Source of the DNA: Flectobacillus roseus
GTDB lineage: Bacteria > Bacteroidota > Bacteroidia > Cytophagales > Spirosomataceae
Strand: one strand, 5' to 3'
Assembly (NCBI RefSeq): GCF_030056665.1
Contig: NZ_JASHIG010000003.1
Length of the DNA: 64,000 nucleotides
The position numbers were made by a program, and so were the translations under genes. The notes below the pieces were generated by a model. The model was given only the letters and a program-made list of their open reading frames with translations. It made no database searches and had not been told where the DNA came from. This document shows, piece after piece, positions 1-8,266 of this stretch. Each line of letters starts with the position of its first letter. Within the stretch, counting starts at the first letter, position 1.

Positions 1-34
1 TAGCATCTTGGGTTAATTGTTCTTGTAGGGTCAT
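1..34 (-). CDS. 5' fragment of a gene, possibly GatB/YqeY-domain protein
   Basis: Only the first eleven codons are inside the window, read leftwards from an ATG at 32-34: MTLQEQLTQDA. This resembles the start of YqeY-family (GatB C-terminal-like) proteins, which commonly begin with an M-S/T-L-x-E-Q-I/L segment followed by a lysine-rich helix. The match is too short to prove the family, and the rest of the gene lies beyond the left edge. The gene diverges from nothing visible: the next gene to the right also runs leftwards and ends at 357. Confidence 0.35.
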   Translation of the reverse strand, partial: MTLQEQLTQDA

Positions 35-172
35 TGGAATCAGCCCGTTTGAGATAAAAAATAAAAATATTAGGTCGAAATTATCATGAACACTTTTGTT
101 AAGCAAACATCCAACAAAAGAATTCAAAAATGCATCGACTTTTGAGGTAACAAGCCTGTCAATATTTGCTTG

Positions 173-338
173 TTAAGTAAGATTGCATGATTGGGCATTG
201 GACTGTCAGGTAACGGCTTTCGGCGGTGGGCTTTGGAAAAAAGCATGGCTGTGGTTATTAAAAAACATCTTAACACTCTTTGCCTTGTGCCTGTTGCCTA
301 AACAAATAACTCAAATCTTACTCTGCACGATTACTTAA
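173..338 (+). repeat. MITE-like dispersed element, family A, copy 1
   Basis: A 166-bp non-coding element that fills most of the gap 35-356. It begins TTAAGTAA and ends TTACTTAA, a perfect 8-bp terminal inverted repeat that extends imperfectly to about 16 bp. The interior carries the family core GGCTTTCGGCGGTGGGCTTT followed by an A-rich stretch, a TTTGCCTTGTGCCTGTTGCC segment, and a right end TCTGCACGATTAC. Close relatives lie at 11776-11946, 29448-29634 and 61012-61193. No reading frame of note is present. Confidence 0.7.
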
Positions 339-356
339 TATGTTAAAATATTGTAC

Positions 357-1289
357 TTATAGTCCAAATTTCGCTGAAAATCGATTTGCTAAATCTTCAA
401 TCTTATCTTTTTGTGCGAGATGTTCTATCCACTCACTCGGAATTTGCTCAAAACCATAATAAAAACCTGCTATTCCACCTGTTACACTTCCGATAGTATC
501 GGTATCATCACCCAAATTTACACCTCTCAAAACAGCCGATTTGAAATCATCAGTGGTCAAAAATGCCCAAAGTGAAGCCTCTAAAGTATGCAAAATATAA
601 CCAGAAGAAAAGATTTCGCTTTCGTCAGTTTTAGAAATATCGTCAAATAGAAGTCTGCTATACAATTCTAATTCAGCGGGTTTTACCTGTACCGACAACA
701 AGTAATCTCTTACTGTATTTTGCGTAAGGCTATATGCTTCATGTTTTTCTTTACCTTTCATTAAGTTGAGCAAATACTCAGTAGCAAAAAAACAGCCTAT
801 CAAAGTGCGTGTGTGCCCGTGCGTAATACCCGACACCATTTTGATGATGCTACAGCGCTCTTCAATAGATTTGTTTTGGGTGTAATAAACAATAGGTAGT
901 GTACGCATCAATGAGCCATTTCCATTCGAATACTCATCACATTCACCAGAGTTGAGAGGTGAGACTCCTTTTAGCAAACGGTCGATAGCATTACGCGTAG
1001 CAATACCTACATCAAAAAATGCCCCATGTGCGGTCCAATAACCATTATCGTACCAATCACAAAACTTTTTGGCTAGACCATCCAAATCAAAACCTTCAAC
1101 TAGTTGTTCTGCTAAACAAAAAGATAAAGAGGTATCATCCGACCAAGTACCTGCAGGTTGGTGATGGGTTCCATAAGCACGCATATCCACTACTGGATGA
1201 GCTTTAAGATGCTTACGACTCATAAATTCGACAGGAACACCAAGGGAGTCGCCAATAGCAATACCAAAAAGTAGACCTTTGCTTTTCAT
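357..1289 (-). CDS. ADP-ribosylglycohydrolase family protein
   Basis: Predicted hydrolase that removes ADP-ribose from modified proteins, nucleic acids or small molecules (ADP-ribosyl-GH/DraG superfamily, normally a di-Mg enzyme). The 310-residue product shows the expected metal-ligand motifs in order: GDSLGVPVEF (13-22), TWSDDTS (48-54), NGSLMRTLP (about 125-133) and GDDTDT near the C-terminus (260-265), with D261, D262 and D264 as likely metal ligands. I chose the ATG at 1289, giving MKSKGLLFGIAIGDSLG, because twelve upstream in-frame codons from 1325 look unlike coding sequence and the family usually starts right before this motif. No signal peptide, so cytoplasmic. It stands alone between a repeat element and argB; the substrate cannot be predicted. 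Confidence 0.9.
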   Translation of the reverse strand: MKSKGLLFGIAIGDSLGVPVEFMSRKHLKAHPVVDMRAYGTHHQPAGTWSDDTSLSFCLAEQLVEGFDLDGLAKKFCDWYDNGYWTAHGAFFDVGIATRNAIDRLLKGVSPLNSGECDEYSNGNGSLMRTLPIVYYTQNKSIEERCSIIKMVSGITHGHTRTLIGCFFATEYLLNLMKGKEKHEAYSLTQNTVRDYLLSVQVKPAELELYSRLLFDDISKTDESEIFSSGYILHTLEASLWAFLTTDDFKSAVLRGVNLGDDTDTIGSVTGGIAGFYYGFEQIPSEWIEHLAQKDKIEDLANRFSAKFGL

Positions 1290-1381
1290 AGAAATAAAAT
1301 GAATAATAATGTAGTTTTGAGCCATCGGGTTTATGCCATCAGATATCTAATTGCACAAAGCCGATGAATCAACGCCAAAAT

Positions 1382-2164
1382 TTATATTGTTAGCTTTGTC
1401 CCTGCGTTACCTTCGCTGACAGCGGCTAGGACTTCTTTTGCATGGCAGATAGTTACCTGTTTTACGCCTTCGCCTAGTGCTTTGAAAGCATTATCTAGTT
1501 TAGGAATCATTCCTTTATTGATAGCGCCAGAAGCCTTATATGCGGCATAAGCCTCTGGTTGTAATTGTGGAATTACGGAATCATCATCGTCAGGATTCGA
1601 AAGTACGCCTTTTTTCTCAAAACAATATACCAAGTTTACCTCAAATTCTTGAGACATGGCCGTTGCTACAGCTTGTGCTTGTGTGTCGGCATTAGTGTTG
1701 AGCATATTGCCATCGAGGTCATACGTCAAAGGAGCAAACACAGGTGTAAGTCCTTGCGAAATCATTCCTGCAATTTGACCAGCATCTACTCGTTCAATAT
1801 CGCCTACAAAACCGTAATCTATTTCTTTTACAGGACGTTTTTTAGAAAGAATAACACCACCGTCAGCACCCGTCAAGCCGATGGCATTAGTACCAAACTT
1901 TTGAAGTTGTGCTACGAGGTTTTTGTTTACCAAACCACCATACACCATTGTTACCACGTTGAGCATAGATTGGTCGGTAATACGACGACCTTCCACCATT
2001 ACTGTTTCGATCCCTAATTTTTCAGCAATTTGCGTAGCGATTTTACCACCGCCATGAACCAAAATTTTAGGACCAGCGATTTGAGCAAAATCAGACAAAA
2101 ATTGACTACATAATGTTGGGTTATCGATTACATTACCCCCAATTTTCACAACAGTGAGCTTCAT
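1382..2164 (-). CDS. argB: Acetylglutamate kinase
   Basis: Phosphorylates N-acetyl-L-glutamate (or N-succinyl-L-glutamate in Bacteroidetes that use the succinylated route) with ATP, the second step of arginine synthesis. The 260-residue amino-acid-kinase fold has the glycine-rich KIGGNVID at 7-14, the second loop HGGGK around residue 40, the acyl-glutamate segment around NTNADTQAQAVA and a conserved lysine in GMIPKLD near the C-terminus. The start at 2164 (MKLTVVKIGGN) matches the family; an in-frame extension up to 2323 would add 53 atypical residues and run through a hairpin. It lies 173 bp downstream of argF' on the same strand, so the two are probably one unit with a hairpin (2237-2264) between them. 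The short version lacks the N-terminal helix typical of arginine-inhibited hexameric enzymes. Confidence 0.93.
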   Translation of the reverse strand: MKLTVVKIGGNVIDNPTLCSQFLSDFAQIAGPKILVHGGGKIATQIAEKLGIETVMVEGRRITDQSMLNVVTMVYGGLVNKNLVAQLQKFGTNAIGLTGADGGVILSKKRPVKEIDYGFVGDIERVDAGQIAGMISQGLTPVFAPLTYDLDGNMLNTNADTQAQAVATAMSQEFEVNLVYCFEKKGVLSNPDDDDSVIPQLQPEAYAAYKASGAINKGMIPKLDNAFKALGEGVKQVTICHAKEVLAAVSEGNAGTKLTI

Positions 2165-2236
2165 AAAGATTATTTTGATTTGGTTAAACAGAAATGTTGC
2201 CTTCGCCTTTTGGCGAGATAGCGCTATTAAACAACA

Positions 2237-2264
2237 AATGTACAGACCGTAAGACCTGTACATT
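2237..2264. promoter_or_regulatory. Perfect 9-bp stem hairpin between argF' and argB
   Basis: AATGTACAG at 2237-2245 pairs with CTGTACATT at 2256-2264 around a 10-nt loop. It sits about 73 bp upstream of the argB start in the presumed argF'-argB transcript. No T-run follows in the direction of transcription, so it is not a standard terminator; it could be an operator palindrome or an RNA processing or attenuation site. Confidence 0.4.
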
Positions 2265-2337
2265 CGAAAATATGATAGATTGATGGAGTAGTGGAAGAGT
2301 GGGCGAAAATGATTATCACTCATTCACTCAATCACCA

Positions 2338-3312
2338 TTAGAATAAGTACGGGCTTTCTTCTCGAATAATACTCAGAAGCATTTGTTTGATAACAACCTG
2401 TGCTGACCATACACGATTACCTGCTTGTTGTACAACCACCGAATTAGGTGAATCTAATACGGCGTCTTCAACTACCACGTTACGACGAACTGGCAAGCAG
2501 TGCATAAATTTGGCATTGTTTGTCAAGTTCATTTTGTCCATAGTTACCATCCATGATGGGTCTTGGTTCAGAATTTGACCATATTGAGAATAAGATGACC
2601 AGTTTTTAGCATAAATAAAATCTGCATCTTTAAAAGCTTCTTCTTGATTGTAAGTTACTTTGGCATTACCCACAAATTCAGGAGCTAGTTCGTAGCCCTC
2701 AGGGTGAGTAATTACAAAATCTACATCAGCGGCGTTCATCCACTCAGCAAACGAGTTTGGTACTGCTTGAGGAAGCGCTTTTACATGAGGCGCCCATGTC
2801 AAAACCACTTTTGGACGAGGTTTTGTCTTTAGCTCTTCGATGGTAATCAAGTCTGCTAAAGATTGCAATGGGTGACGAGTAGCAGATTCTAAGCTCAAAA
2901 TCGGACGACCAGTGTGTTTTACAAACTGATTCATCACGTTTTCAGAATAATCTTCTTCACGGTCAACCAAGCCAGGAAAACTACGAATACCAACAATATC
3001 ACAATACTGACCTACTACGGGTGCAGCTTCTTTGATGTGCTCAGCTTTGTTGCCATTCATAATTGCACCATCTTCAAACTCCAACCCCCAGCTATCTTGT
3101 CCGACATTCATTACGATCAGTTCCAACCCTAAGTTTTGAGCGGCACGTTGTGTACTTAAGCGTGTTCGCAAACTTGAGTTAAAAAACAAGAGACCCATGG
3201 TCCTGTTTTTGCCCAAATGCTTGTCAGCATAAGGTGTTTTTTTATATAAAAGGGCTTCTTTAACTAGAGCCTGAACATCAACAGCATCTTTAACTGAAAG
3301 GAAGTTTCTCAT
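2338..3312 (-). CDS. argF': N-succinyl/N-acetylornithine carbamoyltransferase
   Basis: Transfers a carbamoyl group from carbamoyl phosphate to an N-acylated ornithine. The sequence shows the transcarbamylase fold: carbamoyl-phosphate loop SSLRTR at 46-51 (the S-x-R-T-R form), HPLQSLADL around residue 147, and HCLPVRR near 270. Overall it resembles the argF' enzyme of Bacteroides, which uses N-succinylornithine, rather than classical OTC, and the presence of argB next door fits an acylated pathway. Succinyl versus acetyl specificity cannot be settled from the reading. The 324-residue length is normal. A -7-like box (reverse of CAAAGTTA, 3410-3417) lies about 100 bp upstream. Confidence 0.9.
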   Translation of the reverse strand: MRNFLSVKDAVDVQALVKEALLYKKTPYADKHLGKNRTMGLLFFNSSLRTRLSTQRAAQNLGLELIVMNVGQDSWGLEFEDGAIMNGNKAEHIKEAAPVVGQYCDIVGIRSFPGLVDREEDYSENVMNQFVKHTGRPILSLESATRHPLQSLADLITIEELKTKPRPKVVLTWAPHVKALPQAVPNSFAEWMNAADVDFVITHPEGYELAPEFVGNAKVTYNQEEAFKDADFIYAKNWSSYSQYGQILNQDPSWMVTMDKMNLTNNAKFMHCLPVRRNVVVEDAVLDSPNSVVVQQAGNRVWSAQVVIKQMLLSIIREESPYLF

Positions 3313-3409
3313 TTTTTAAATATCCGATAGCAGTTCGTTGCAAGTTTTAAATGGAACAATTGATTGAAAGATAATTCTTCGACATTGCGATTGTCTTGAA
3401 TTCAAGCTA

Positions 3410-3417
3410 CAAAGTTA
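3410..3417 (-). promoter_or_regulatory. Candidate -7 box for argF'
   Basis: On the minus strand this reads TAACTTTG, a full match to the Bacteroidetes -7 consensus TAnnTTTG. It would place the transcript start near 3403, leaving a leader of about 90 nt before argF'. The -33 element is weak. Confidence 0.45.
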
Positions 3418-3646
3418 TTCCTAAATATGAGAATCACGTTAGGATTTTTGTAAAACTCCTTGATTTTAATGGCTTATTGTCATTTTTAAAGGAATTTTTT
3501 GCAGAAATACGAAAAAGCAGTTGGAGGAGGGGCAAAAAATTTGGCGAACTCTACTAGAGCCCGCCAAGATTGTATCACTAACACACCAAAATATAGTTTT
3601 GCTTATTAGATTTTTGAAATACTATTTCACAAAACCTATTTCTACT

Positions 3647-3796
3647 ATGAAAACTACTCATTTAACGTATGAAACTGAGAGAAGTCACAGTATATCTGAA
3701 TATTTTTAGATTTTTTTTGAAAAATATAAAAAGCACATTCTAGAATCCCTTGGATTTACTCAGACATACGAAAGATGGGTTGAATCAGATTGCTAA
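3647..3796 (+). pseudogene. Possible decayed small gene with an in-frame TAG
   Basis: From the ATG at 3647 the frame reads 20 codons, meets TAG at 3707-3709, then stays open for another 28 codons to TAA at 3794-3796. The second half reads LESLGFTQTYERWVESD, which looks protein-like (amphipathic, Trp, Tyr and charged residues) and unlike the surrounding AT-rich spacer. I do not recognise a family. It may be a remnant of a small gene, or chance. Confidence 0.25.
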
Positions 3797-3882
3797 GTAA
3801 AAGATTTTTTTTTGAAAATTATTAGGAGGGCCTAGTGAAAAAACGCTATTAACGACTAGTTAGTGGCGTACATAGGATTAAA

Positions 3883-3973
3883 ACCATTTATTTCGGATAT
3901 CGGATGTTGGATTGCGAACTGTAATCTTCTGTATTTTGTAAAAAACAAAGATGTTTTACTTTATTTTCGAAAT
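3883..3973 (+). repeat. Repeat G, copy 1 (inverted partner at 8075-8162)
   Basis: The first 32 bp (3883-3914), containing CGGATATCGGATGTTGGATT, match the reverse complement of 8131-8162 at 31 of 32 positions. Similarity continues for a further ~55 bp at roughly 80% with one single-base length difference (shared core TTTACTTTATTT near the far end). The two copies face each other across 4.2 kb containing the GNAT and receptor genes. Confidence 0.6.
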
Positions 3974-4017
3974 CAGAAATCCCAAATCCGCAATAGTTGG
4001 AAATTCTTCATACGGTC

Positions 4018-4572
4018 CTAACGACTAATATTTAATTTCCAATGCCTTACTAAGATTGTTTCTATATGCTCTACTTCTTCGATTTCACCAAATTGCTGAA
4101 ATCCATTTTTTTCGAGTACTTTTTCTGAGCTATTATTATCAACAGGCGTATCTGCCAAAATTTGAATGAGTGCTGTATCCTGTTTTGCCCAATCAATAAG
4201 CCCTTGCAAAGTCTCAGAGGCATATCCTTTATTACGATAGGGCATATCTATGAAATAACCCACCATGGTACAGCCGTTGTCGTCTGGTAAGCCCGAATAC
4301 CCAATACCACCTATCGAGCGATTTTCTTCTTCGAGAATAATTTCCCAATTGGAATACCAAGCAAAATCCCAAGGGAATATTTGTGCCATCGGAATCCAGA
4401 AATGCTCAAGAGCTTCGAGTGTTTCGGCTTCAAAAAAAGGTTCTATTTGCCATTTGGAAGGAACTAAGCCTAGGTGTTTTTCAAGAGCCTCTCTTCCTTG
4501 CCGATGCCAAATCAATAAATCATCGTGTTTTAAAGCTTGGAGTCGAAGCCTGGAGGTATGGATAATAGACAT
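4018..4572 (-). CDS. GNAT family N-acetyltransferase (RimJ/RimL type)
   Basis: Predicted acetyl-CoA-dependent acetyltransferase of the GNAT fold, 184 residues, cytoplasmic. The acetyl-CoA-binding motif A is visible as GYFIDMPYRNKGYASETL around residues 105-122, containing the R/Q-x-x-G-x-A signature (RNKGYA); a following NSSEKVLEKNGFQQFGE segment matches motif B with its typical LEKNGF. This arrangement is that of the RimJ/RimL branch, which acetylates protein N-termini, antibiotics or amino acids; the substrate cannot be inferred. Starts at an ATG with a TAAATTTG-type -7 box 25 bp upstream (4597-4604). Single gene. Confidence 0.85.
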   Translation of the reverse strand: MSIIHTSRLRLQALKHDDLLIWHRQGREALEKHLGLVPSKWQIEPFFEAETLEALEHFWIPMAQIFPWDFAWYSNWEIILEEENRSIGGIGYSGLPDDNGCTMVGYFIDMPYRNKGYASETLQGLIDWAKQDTALIQILADTPVDNNSSEKVLEKNGFQQFGEIEEVEHIETILVRHWKLNISR

Positions 4573-5073
4573 GGCGTTTTATGCTAAAGTGAAATACAAA
4601 TTTAGCTATAATGTCTCAAGAGTTTCTGGTCAATATTCTTAAAGTGTTTAGTAATCGTCCAAATTATATTCCACCAATAATGAATTTAAGATTTCTTATC
4701 AAAGAGACAAAGCGTGATTTTTTTATAAGGAATACCCCTGTAACGAGGGACAAAAAAGGAAAAAAAGTATATTAAATTTGAAGATTCTGGGATAGTATAG
4801 CCTGAAAATAAACACCTTGCATAGGCAGAATAACAAGTCCTTTGATTAATGTTATTCACCGACGAATTATTTTGTTTGGTCGAAAAGTGGCCATGTGTCC
4901 CATCTTTCAGTGCAACTTTTGTGTTGTAAATCTATCATTAGTTAACATTTGGACAGTAGTCCACTTATCTTTATTACGAACCACTGATACTTTTTGTTTT
5001 TATAAAAGAATAACTTATCAACAACTTTGTCATCTATTTGAACATAAAGTTCAGGGCTTTCTAAAACATCATC
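4573..5073. other. Intergenic region upstream of the outer-membrane receptor
   Basis: A 501-bp divergent gap between the GNAT gene and the receptor gene. Apart from the GNAT -7 box and a CAACTTTG near 5020-5027, which is 7 of 8 to the -7 consensus and could serve the receptor, I see no conserved structure. Confidence 0.4.
4597..4604 (-). promoter_or_regulatory. Candidate -7 box for the GNAT gene
   Basis: Minus-strand TAAATTTG matches TAnnTTTG. It lies 25 bp upstream of the start codon; no good -33 TTTG is at the expected distance. Confidence 0.35.
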
Positions 5074-7689
5074 ATGAAAAAAGTTTTATTGTTTTCAGTA
5101 TTAAGTTTTATCGGGTTTAATACTATGGCGCAGTTCCCTGGCGCAGGCATGGGAATGGGAGGAGGACAGCGTCAGCAACCACAGCAGCAGGCTATTCCAG
5201 GTACAGCACAAGCTGCACCAAAAGGTTCTGCAAAGATTGTGGGTTTTGTAATTGACTCTGCTGCAACTAAAGCAGTCGAGTTTGCAAGTGTTGCTTTAAT
5301 TAACAAAGCTACTAATAAACCTATCGACGGAACTGTTGCAGATGAAAAAGGTAAATTTACCTTAAACAAAATTGCCACAGGAGATTATGTGATTTCTGTA
5401 TCGTTTTTGGGATATGTTTCTAAGAGAATCCCAGTTAAAATTCAAAACAAAAACGATGAAATTGATTTGGGCGTAATTCGTTTGAGTCAGTCAAATCAGG
5501 TATTACAAGAAGTTACAGTAGAAGGTCAAAAGGCAGTAATTGAAGATAAAGTTGACCGTTTGGTGTATAACGCGGAGCGTGATGCTACCTCAAAAGGTGG
5601 TGATGCATCTGATGTATTGCGTAAAGTACCAATGCTTTCAGTTGACTTAGATGGTAATGTGTCGTTGCGTGGTAGCTCGAACGTGCGTGTATTGATCAAC
5701 AACAAACCATCGACGATTGTGGCAACTAGTATTGCGGATGCCTTGAAGCAAATTCCTGCAGATATGATTAAGTCGGTAGAGGTAATTACTTCTCCGTCTG
5801 CAAAATATGATGCGGAAGGTTCTTCAGGTATTATCAATATCATTACGAAGAAAAACAATTTGCAAGGTTTGACCTTGAACATGGATTCAAGTGTAGGTAT
5901 TCGTGGCGCTAACCTTTCATTGAACGGAAATTACCGTAAAGGTAATATGGGCTTCTCGTTAGGAGGCTTTGGTCGCTCAAACTATAACGTAAACGGTACC
6001 TTCGAAAACAGCCAACTTACGACTAACAACGGAAGACAAACTCTGAATACTCAGAGTGCAGATACTCGTAGCAATGGTTTGTTTGGTAGCTATCAATTGG
6101 GTTGGGATTGGGATATCAACAAGTATAATGCAATCACAGCATCGGTTCGTTATGGCGTACGTAATCAAAATGGCTATCAAGATGGTTTGTTGAGTCAAAG
6201 TTTTTCTGGTTCATCATTGATGTCGAAAACGCTTCGTGATGTAGACACAAAGGATTTGTCAGGAACTATTGATGCTAACATCGACTATACCCATACGTTC
6301 AAAAAGCCACAACAAGAATTTAGCTTATTGACGCAATTTAGTCGTAACAACCGTACGAATGACTTTGTTAATAATTTGTTGAACTTGACTGATAATAGCG
6401 TTACAAGTCGTTTGAAAAACAACAACGATAGTTACAACCAAGAAGTAACAGTTCAGGCAGATTACCAAACGCCTATTACTAAAACACAATTGGTTGAAGT
6501 AGGTGCTAAAGGGATTTTCAGAACAGTAAATTCAGACTATCAGTATTTTACTGCTCAGGGTGCAACTGGCGCTTATGTGCCAACTACAAGCTCAGCAACA
6601 GCATCAAACGTATTTAATTATACTCAAAACATTGCTGCTGCTTACTTATCATACACTGCTACTTTATCAAAATTATATACCTTGAAAGTGGGTGGTCGTT
6701 ATGAGCATACTGACATTTCTGCAAACTTCAAGAGTGGAGACCAAACTCTATCGATTCCATCTTATGGAGTATTGGTACCAAGTTTGAATATCTCTCGTAA
6801 GTTGGGTAGTGTAAGTACTTTGAAATTAGGCTTCAACCGTCGTATTCAACGTCCATCAATTCAGTTCTTGAACCCGAACATCAATGCTTCAAATCCATTG
6901 AATATTTCATCGGGTAACCCTAATTTGAGTCCTGAATACACTAACAACTATGAGTTGACATTGAATACGTCTATCAAAGGTACATTCTTGACGGTTTCAA
7001 CTTTTGTACGTAATACAACAGGAAGTATTGAAAGTGTTCGTGATGTAATTGGTGATACTATTCGTACGTCGTACCAAAACATTGGTAAACAAGATGCTTA
7101 TGGTATGAACGCATTCGGAAATATTAATTTCTCTAATAAGTTAACTGTTGGTTTGGGTGGAGATGTGTATTATGCAAAATTGGCTAACAATGTACCAAAC
7201 CCATTATATAACGCTTCAAACTCAGGTTGGGTAGCTAATTACCGTATTTTTGGTAGCTACAATTTGGGTAATAACTGGGGCTTACAGGCGTTTGGTTTCT
7301 ATCGCTCAACTCAAGTGCAACTTCAAGGGTTCCAAGGAGGATTTGGAATCTATAGCTTGAGTGTTAAGAAAGATTTCAAAGATAAGAAAGGAAGTATTGG
7401 TTTTGGTGCAGAAAACTTCTTCACACCAAATGGCTTCAAAATTCGTAGCGAAATTAACTCACCTATCATTACTCAGAATAGTACTAATACCATGCGTAAC
7501 ATGAACTTCAAGATTAACTTCAGTTATCGTATTGGTAAAATGTCGTTTGACGCACCAAAACGCAAGAAATCAGTTAGTAACGATGACTTGAAAAATGATG
7601 GTGGCGATAATAACGGCGGCGGTAATGGTGGCGGTCAGTCTCAAGGCGGTGGCGGTATGCCAAGCGGAGGCGGTGGTCGTCCAAGATAG
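5074..7689 (+). CDS. TonB-dependent-receptor-like outer membrane beta-barrel protein
   Basis: Large outer-membrane protein of 871 residues. It has a signal peptide (MKKVLLFSVLSFIGFNTMAQ), a short Gly/Gln-rich linker, a carboxypeptidase-regulatory-like beta domain (about 55-140, with FVIDSAATKAVEFASVALI), a plug domain (about 150-260, VLRKVPMLSVDLDGNVSLRG and YDAEGSSGIINIITKKN) and a long beta-barrel (about 270-840) rich in alternating aromatic strands such as LSYTATLSKLYTLKVGGRYE. This matches the Bacteroidetes outer-membrane beta-barrel family related to TonB receptors, with no obvious SusD partner nearby. The last 35 residues are a Gly/Asn/Ser tail after the barrel, which is unusual because barrels normally end in a strand. 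Substrate unknown. Followed by a clear terminator. Confidence 0.9.
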   Translation: MKKVLLFSVLSFIGFNTMAQFPGAGMGMGGGQRQQPQQQAIPGTAQAAPKGSAKIVGFVIDSAATKAVEFASVALINKATNKPIDGTVADEKGKFTLNKIATGDYVISVSFLGYVSKRIPVKIQNKNDEIDLGVIRLSQSNQVLQEVTVEGQKAVIEDKVDRLVYNAERDATSKGGDASDVLRKVPMLSVDLDGNVSLRGSSNVRVLINNKPSTIVATSIADALKQIPADMIKSVEVITSPSAKYDAEGSSGIINIITKKNNLQGLTLNMDSSVGIRGANLSLNGNYRKGNMGFSLGGFGRSNYNVNGTFENSQLTTNNGRQTLNTQSADTRSNGLFGSYQLGWDWDINKYNAITASVRYGVRNQNGYQDGLLSQSFSGSSLMSKTLRDVDTKDLSGTIDANIDYTHTFKKPQQEFSLLTQFSRNNRTNDFVNNLLNLTDNSVTSRLKNNNDSYNQEVTVQADYQTPITKTQLVEVGAKGIFRTVNSDYQYFTAQGATGAYVPTTSSATASNVFNYTQNIAAAYLSYTATLSKLYTLKVGGRYEHTDISANFKSGDQTLSIPSYGVLVPSLNISRKLGSVSTLKLGFNRRIQRPSIQFLNPNINASNPLNISSGNPNLSPEYTNNYELTLNTSIKGTFLTVSTFVRNTTGSIESVRDVIGDTIRTSYQNIGKQDAYGMNAFGNINFSNKLTVGLGGDVYYAKLANNVPNPLYNASNSGWVANYRIFGSYNLGNNWGLQAFGFYRSTQVQLQGFQGGFGIYSLSVKKDFKDKKGSIGFGAENFFTPNGFKIRSEINSPIITQNSTNTMRNMNFKINFSYRIGKMSFDAPKRKKSVSNDDLKNDGGDNNGGGNGGGQSQGGGGMPSGGGGRPR

Positions 7690-7784
7690 TACGGTGATTA
7701 TGTGGCTATTGTAAATTTGAAAATGTTTGATCAAATAAACTTGCGTAGCTATATAATTACAACAAATTGATGTTAGTAATGAAT

Positions 7785-7820
7785 AAAATTCCCCAGTTGT
7801 TCGACTGGGGAATTTTTTTT
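7785..7820 (+). terminator. Rho-independent terminator after the receptor gene
   Basis: AAAATTCCCCAGT pairs with ACTGGGGAATTTT around TGTTCG and is followed by a T-run, about 100 bp past the stop codon. Confidence 0.85.
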
Positions 7821-7908
7821 AGTGCTGAGTTGGGAGTTTTTAGTGAGGAGTTGTCCTTTGTCCTTGCCTAAATAAAGTTATATTAACACACATTTGGCAA
7901 AAATCTAT

Positions 7909-8133
7909 TCATGCTTCTATGACGAACACTTTTTTTTGGGTTACTTCTGTACCTATTGTTGGGAAAGAAAATGGCTTAATTGCCTCGTTATAAGTTCTGT
8001 GGTAGTGGATAGTTTCGAAATCATTACTATGATAGTTTTCAAGCAATTTCTGACTTTGTAAGTATTGCTTTTTTCCGAAATAAAGTAAAATACCTTTATT
8101 ATTTACAAAATATAGAAGACTACACTTCCTCAA
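7909..8133 (-). CDS. Doubtful small open frame overlapping repeat G
   Basis: A 74-codon frame that needs a TTG start (8131-8133). Its first ~20 codons lie inside repeat G, whose other copy at 3883 carries similar codons (LLYFV and LLYF recur) but with a one-base shift. The rest (for example YHRTYNEAIKPFSFPTIG) looks protein-like yet matches no family I know. It could be a small Bacteroidetes gene, a fragment of a longer one, or chance. Confidence 0.25.
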   Translation of the reverse strand: MRKCSLLYFVNNKGILLYFGKKQYLQSQKLLENYHSNDFETIHYHRTYNEAIKPFSFPTIGTEVTQKKVFVIEA

Positions 8134-8162
8134 TCCAACATCCGATATCTGAAATAAATGGT
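8075..8162 (-). repeat. Repeat G, copy 2
   Basis: Inverted partner of 3883-3973; positions 8131-8162 are nearly identical to its first 32 bp. Confidence 0.6.
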
Positions 8163-8204
8163 GTCTATAATCCTTCTACACTCCTAATCCCAAATCCACA
8201 ATAG

Positions 8205-8240
8205 CAAAAAAATCCCCTACCCGCAAGAGCAAGTAGGGGA
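8205..8240 (-). terminator. Terminator of the HtrA gene
   Basis: TCCCCTAC (8213-8220) pairs with GTAGGGGA (8233-8240); on the minus strand the stem is followed by seven T (8206-8212). Confidence 0.85.
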
Positions 8241-8266
8241 ATATACAATCAGTCAAAATTGCAATA

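Larger units (their letters stand above)
3313..4017. other. Long intergenic region with promoter, decayed frame and repeat
   Basis: This 705-bp gap separates argF' from the GNAT gene. It holds the argF' promoter region, a frame interrupted by a stop (3647-3796), an AT-rich stretch, and a repeat starting at 3883 that recurs inverted near 8075-8162. A further short word, AAATCCCAAATCCGCAATAG, lies near 3978-3997 and has a near copy at about 8187-8205. No intact gene is convincing. Confidence 0.5.

Noticed and set aside
1565..2017. 150-codon plus-strand frame opposite argB
   Set aside because: Fully antisense to a well-supported gene; composition is that of a shadow frame.
3521..3709. 62-codon frame upstream of the decayed gene
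   Set aside because: The first ~40 residues look random; only the part from the ATG at 3647 continues into protein-like sequence, so that part is listed instead.
4842..5120. Frame overlapping the receptor start
   Set aside because: It runs through the promoter region and into the signal peptide of the receptor in another frame.
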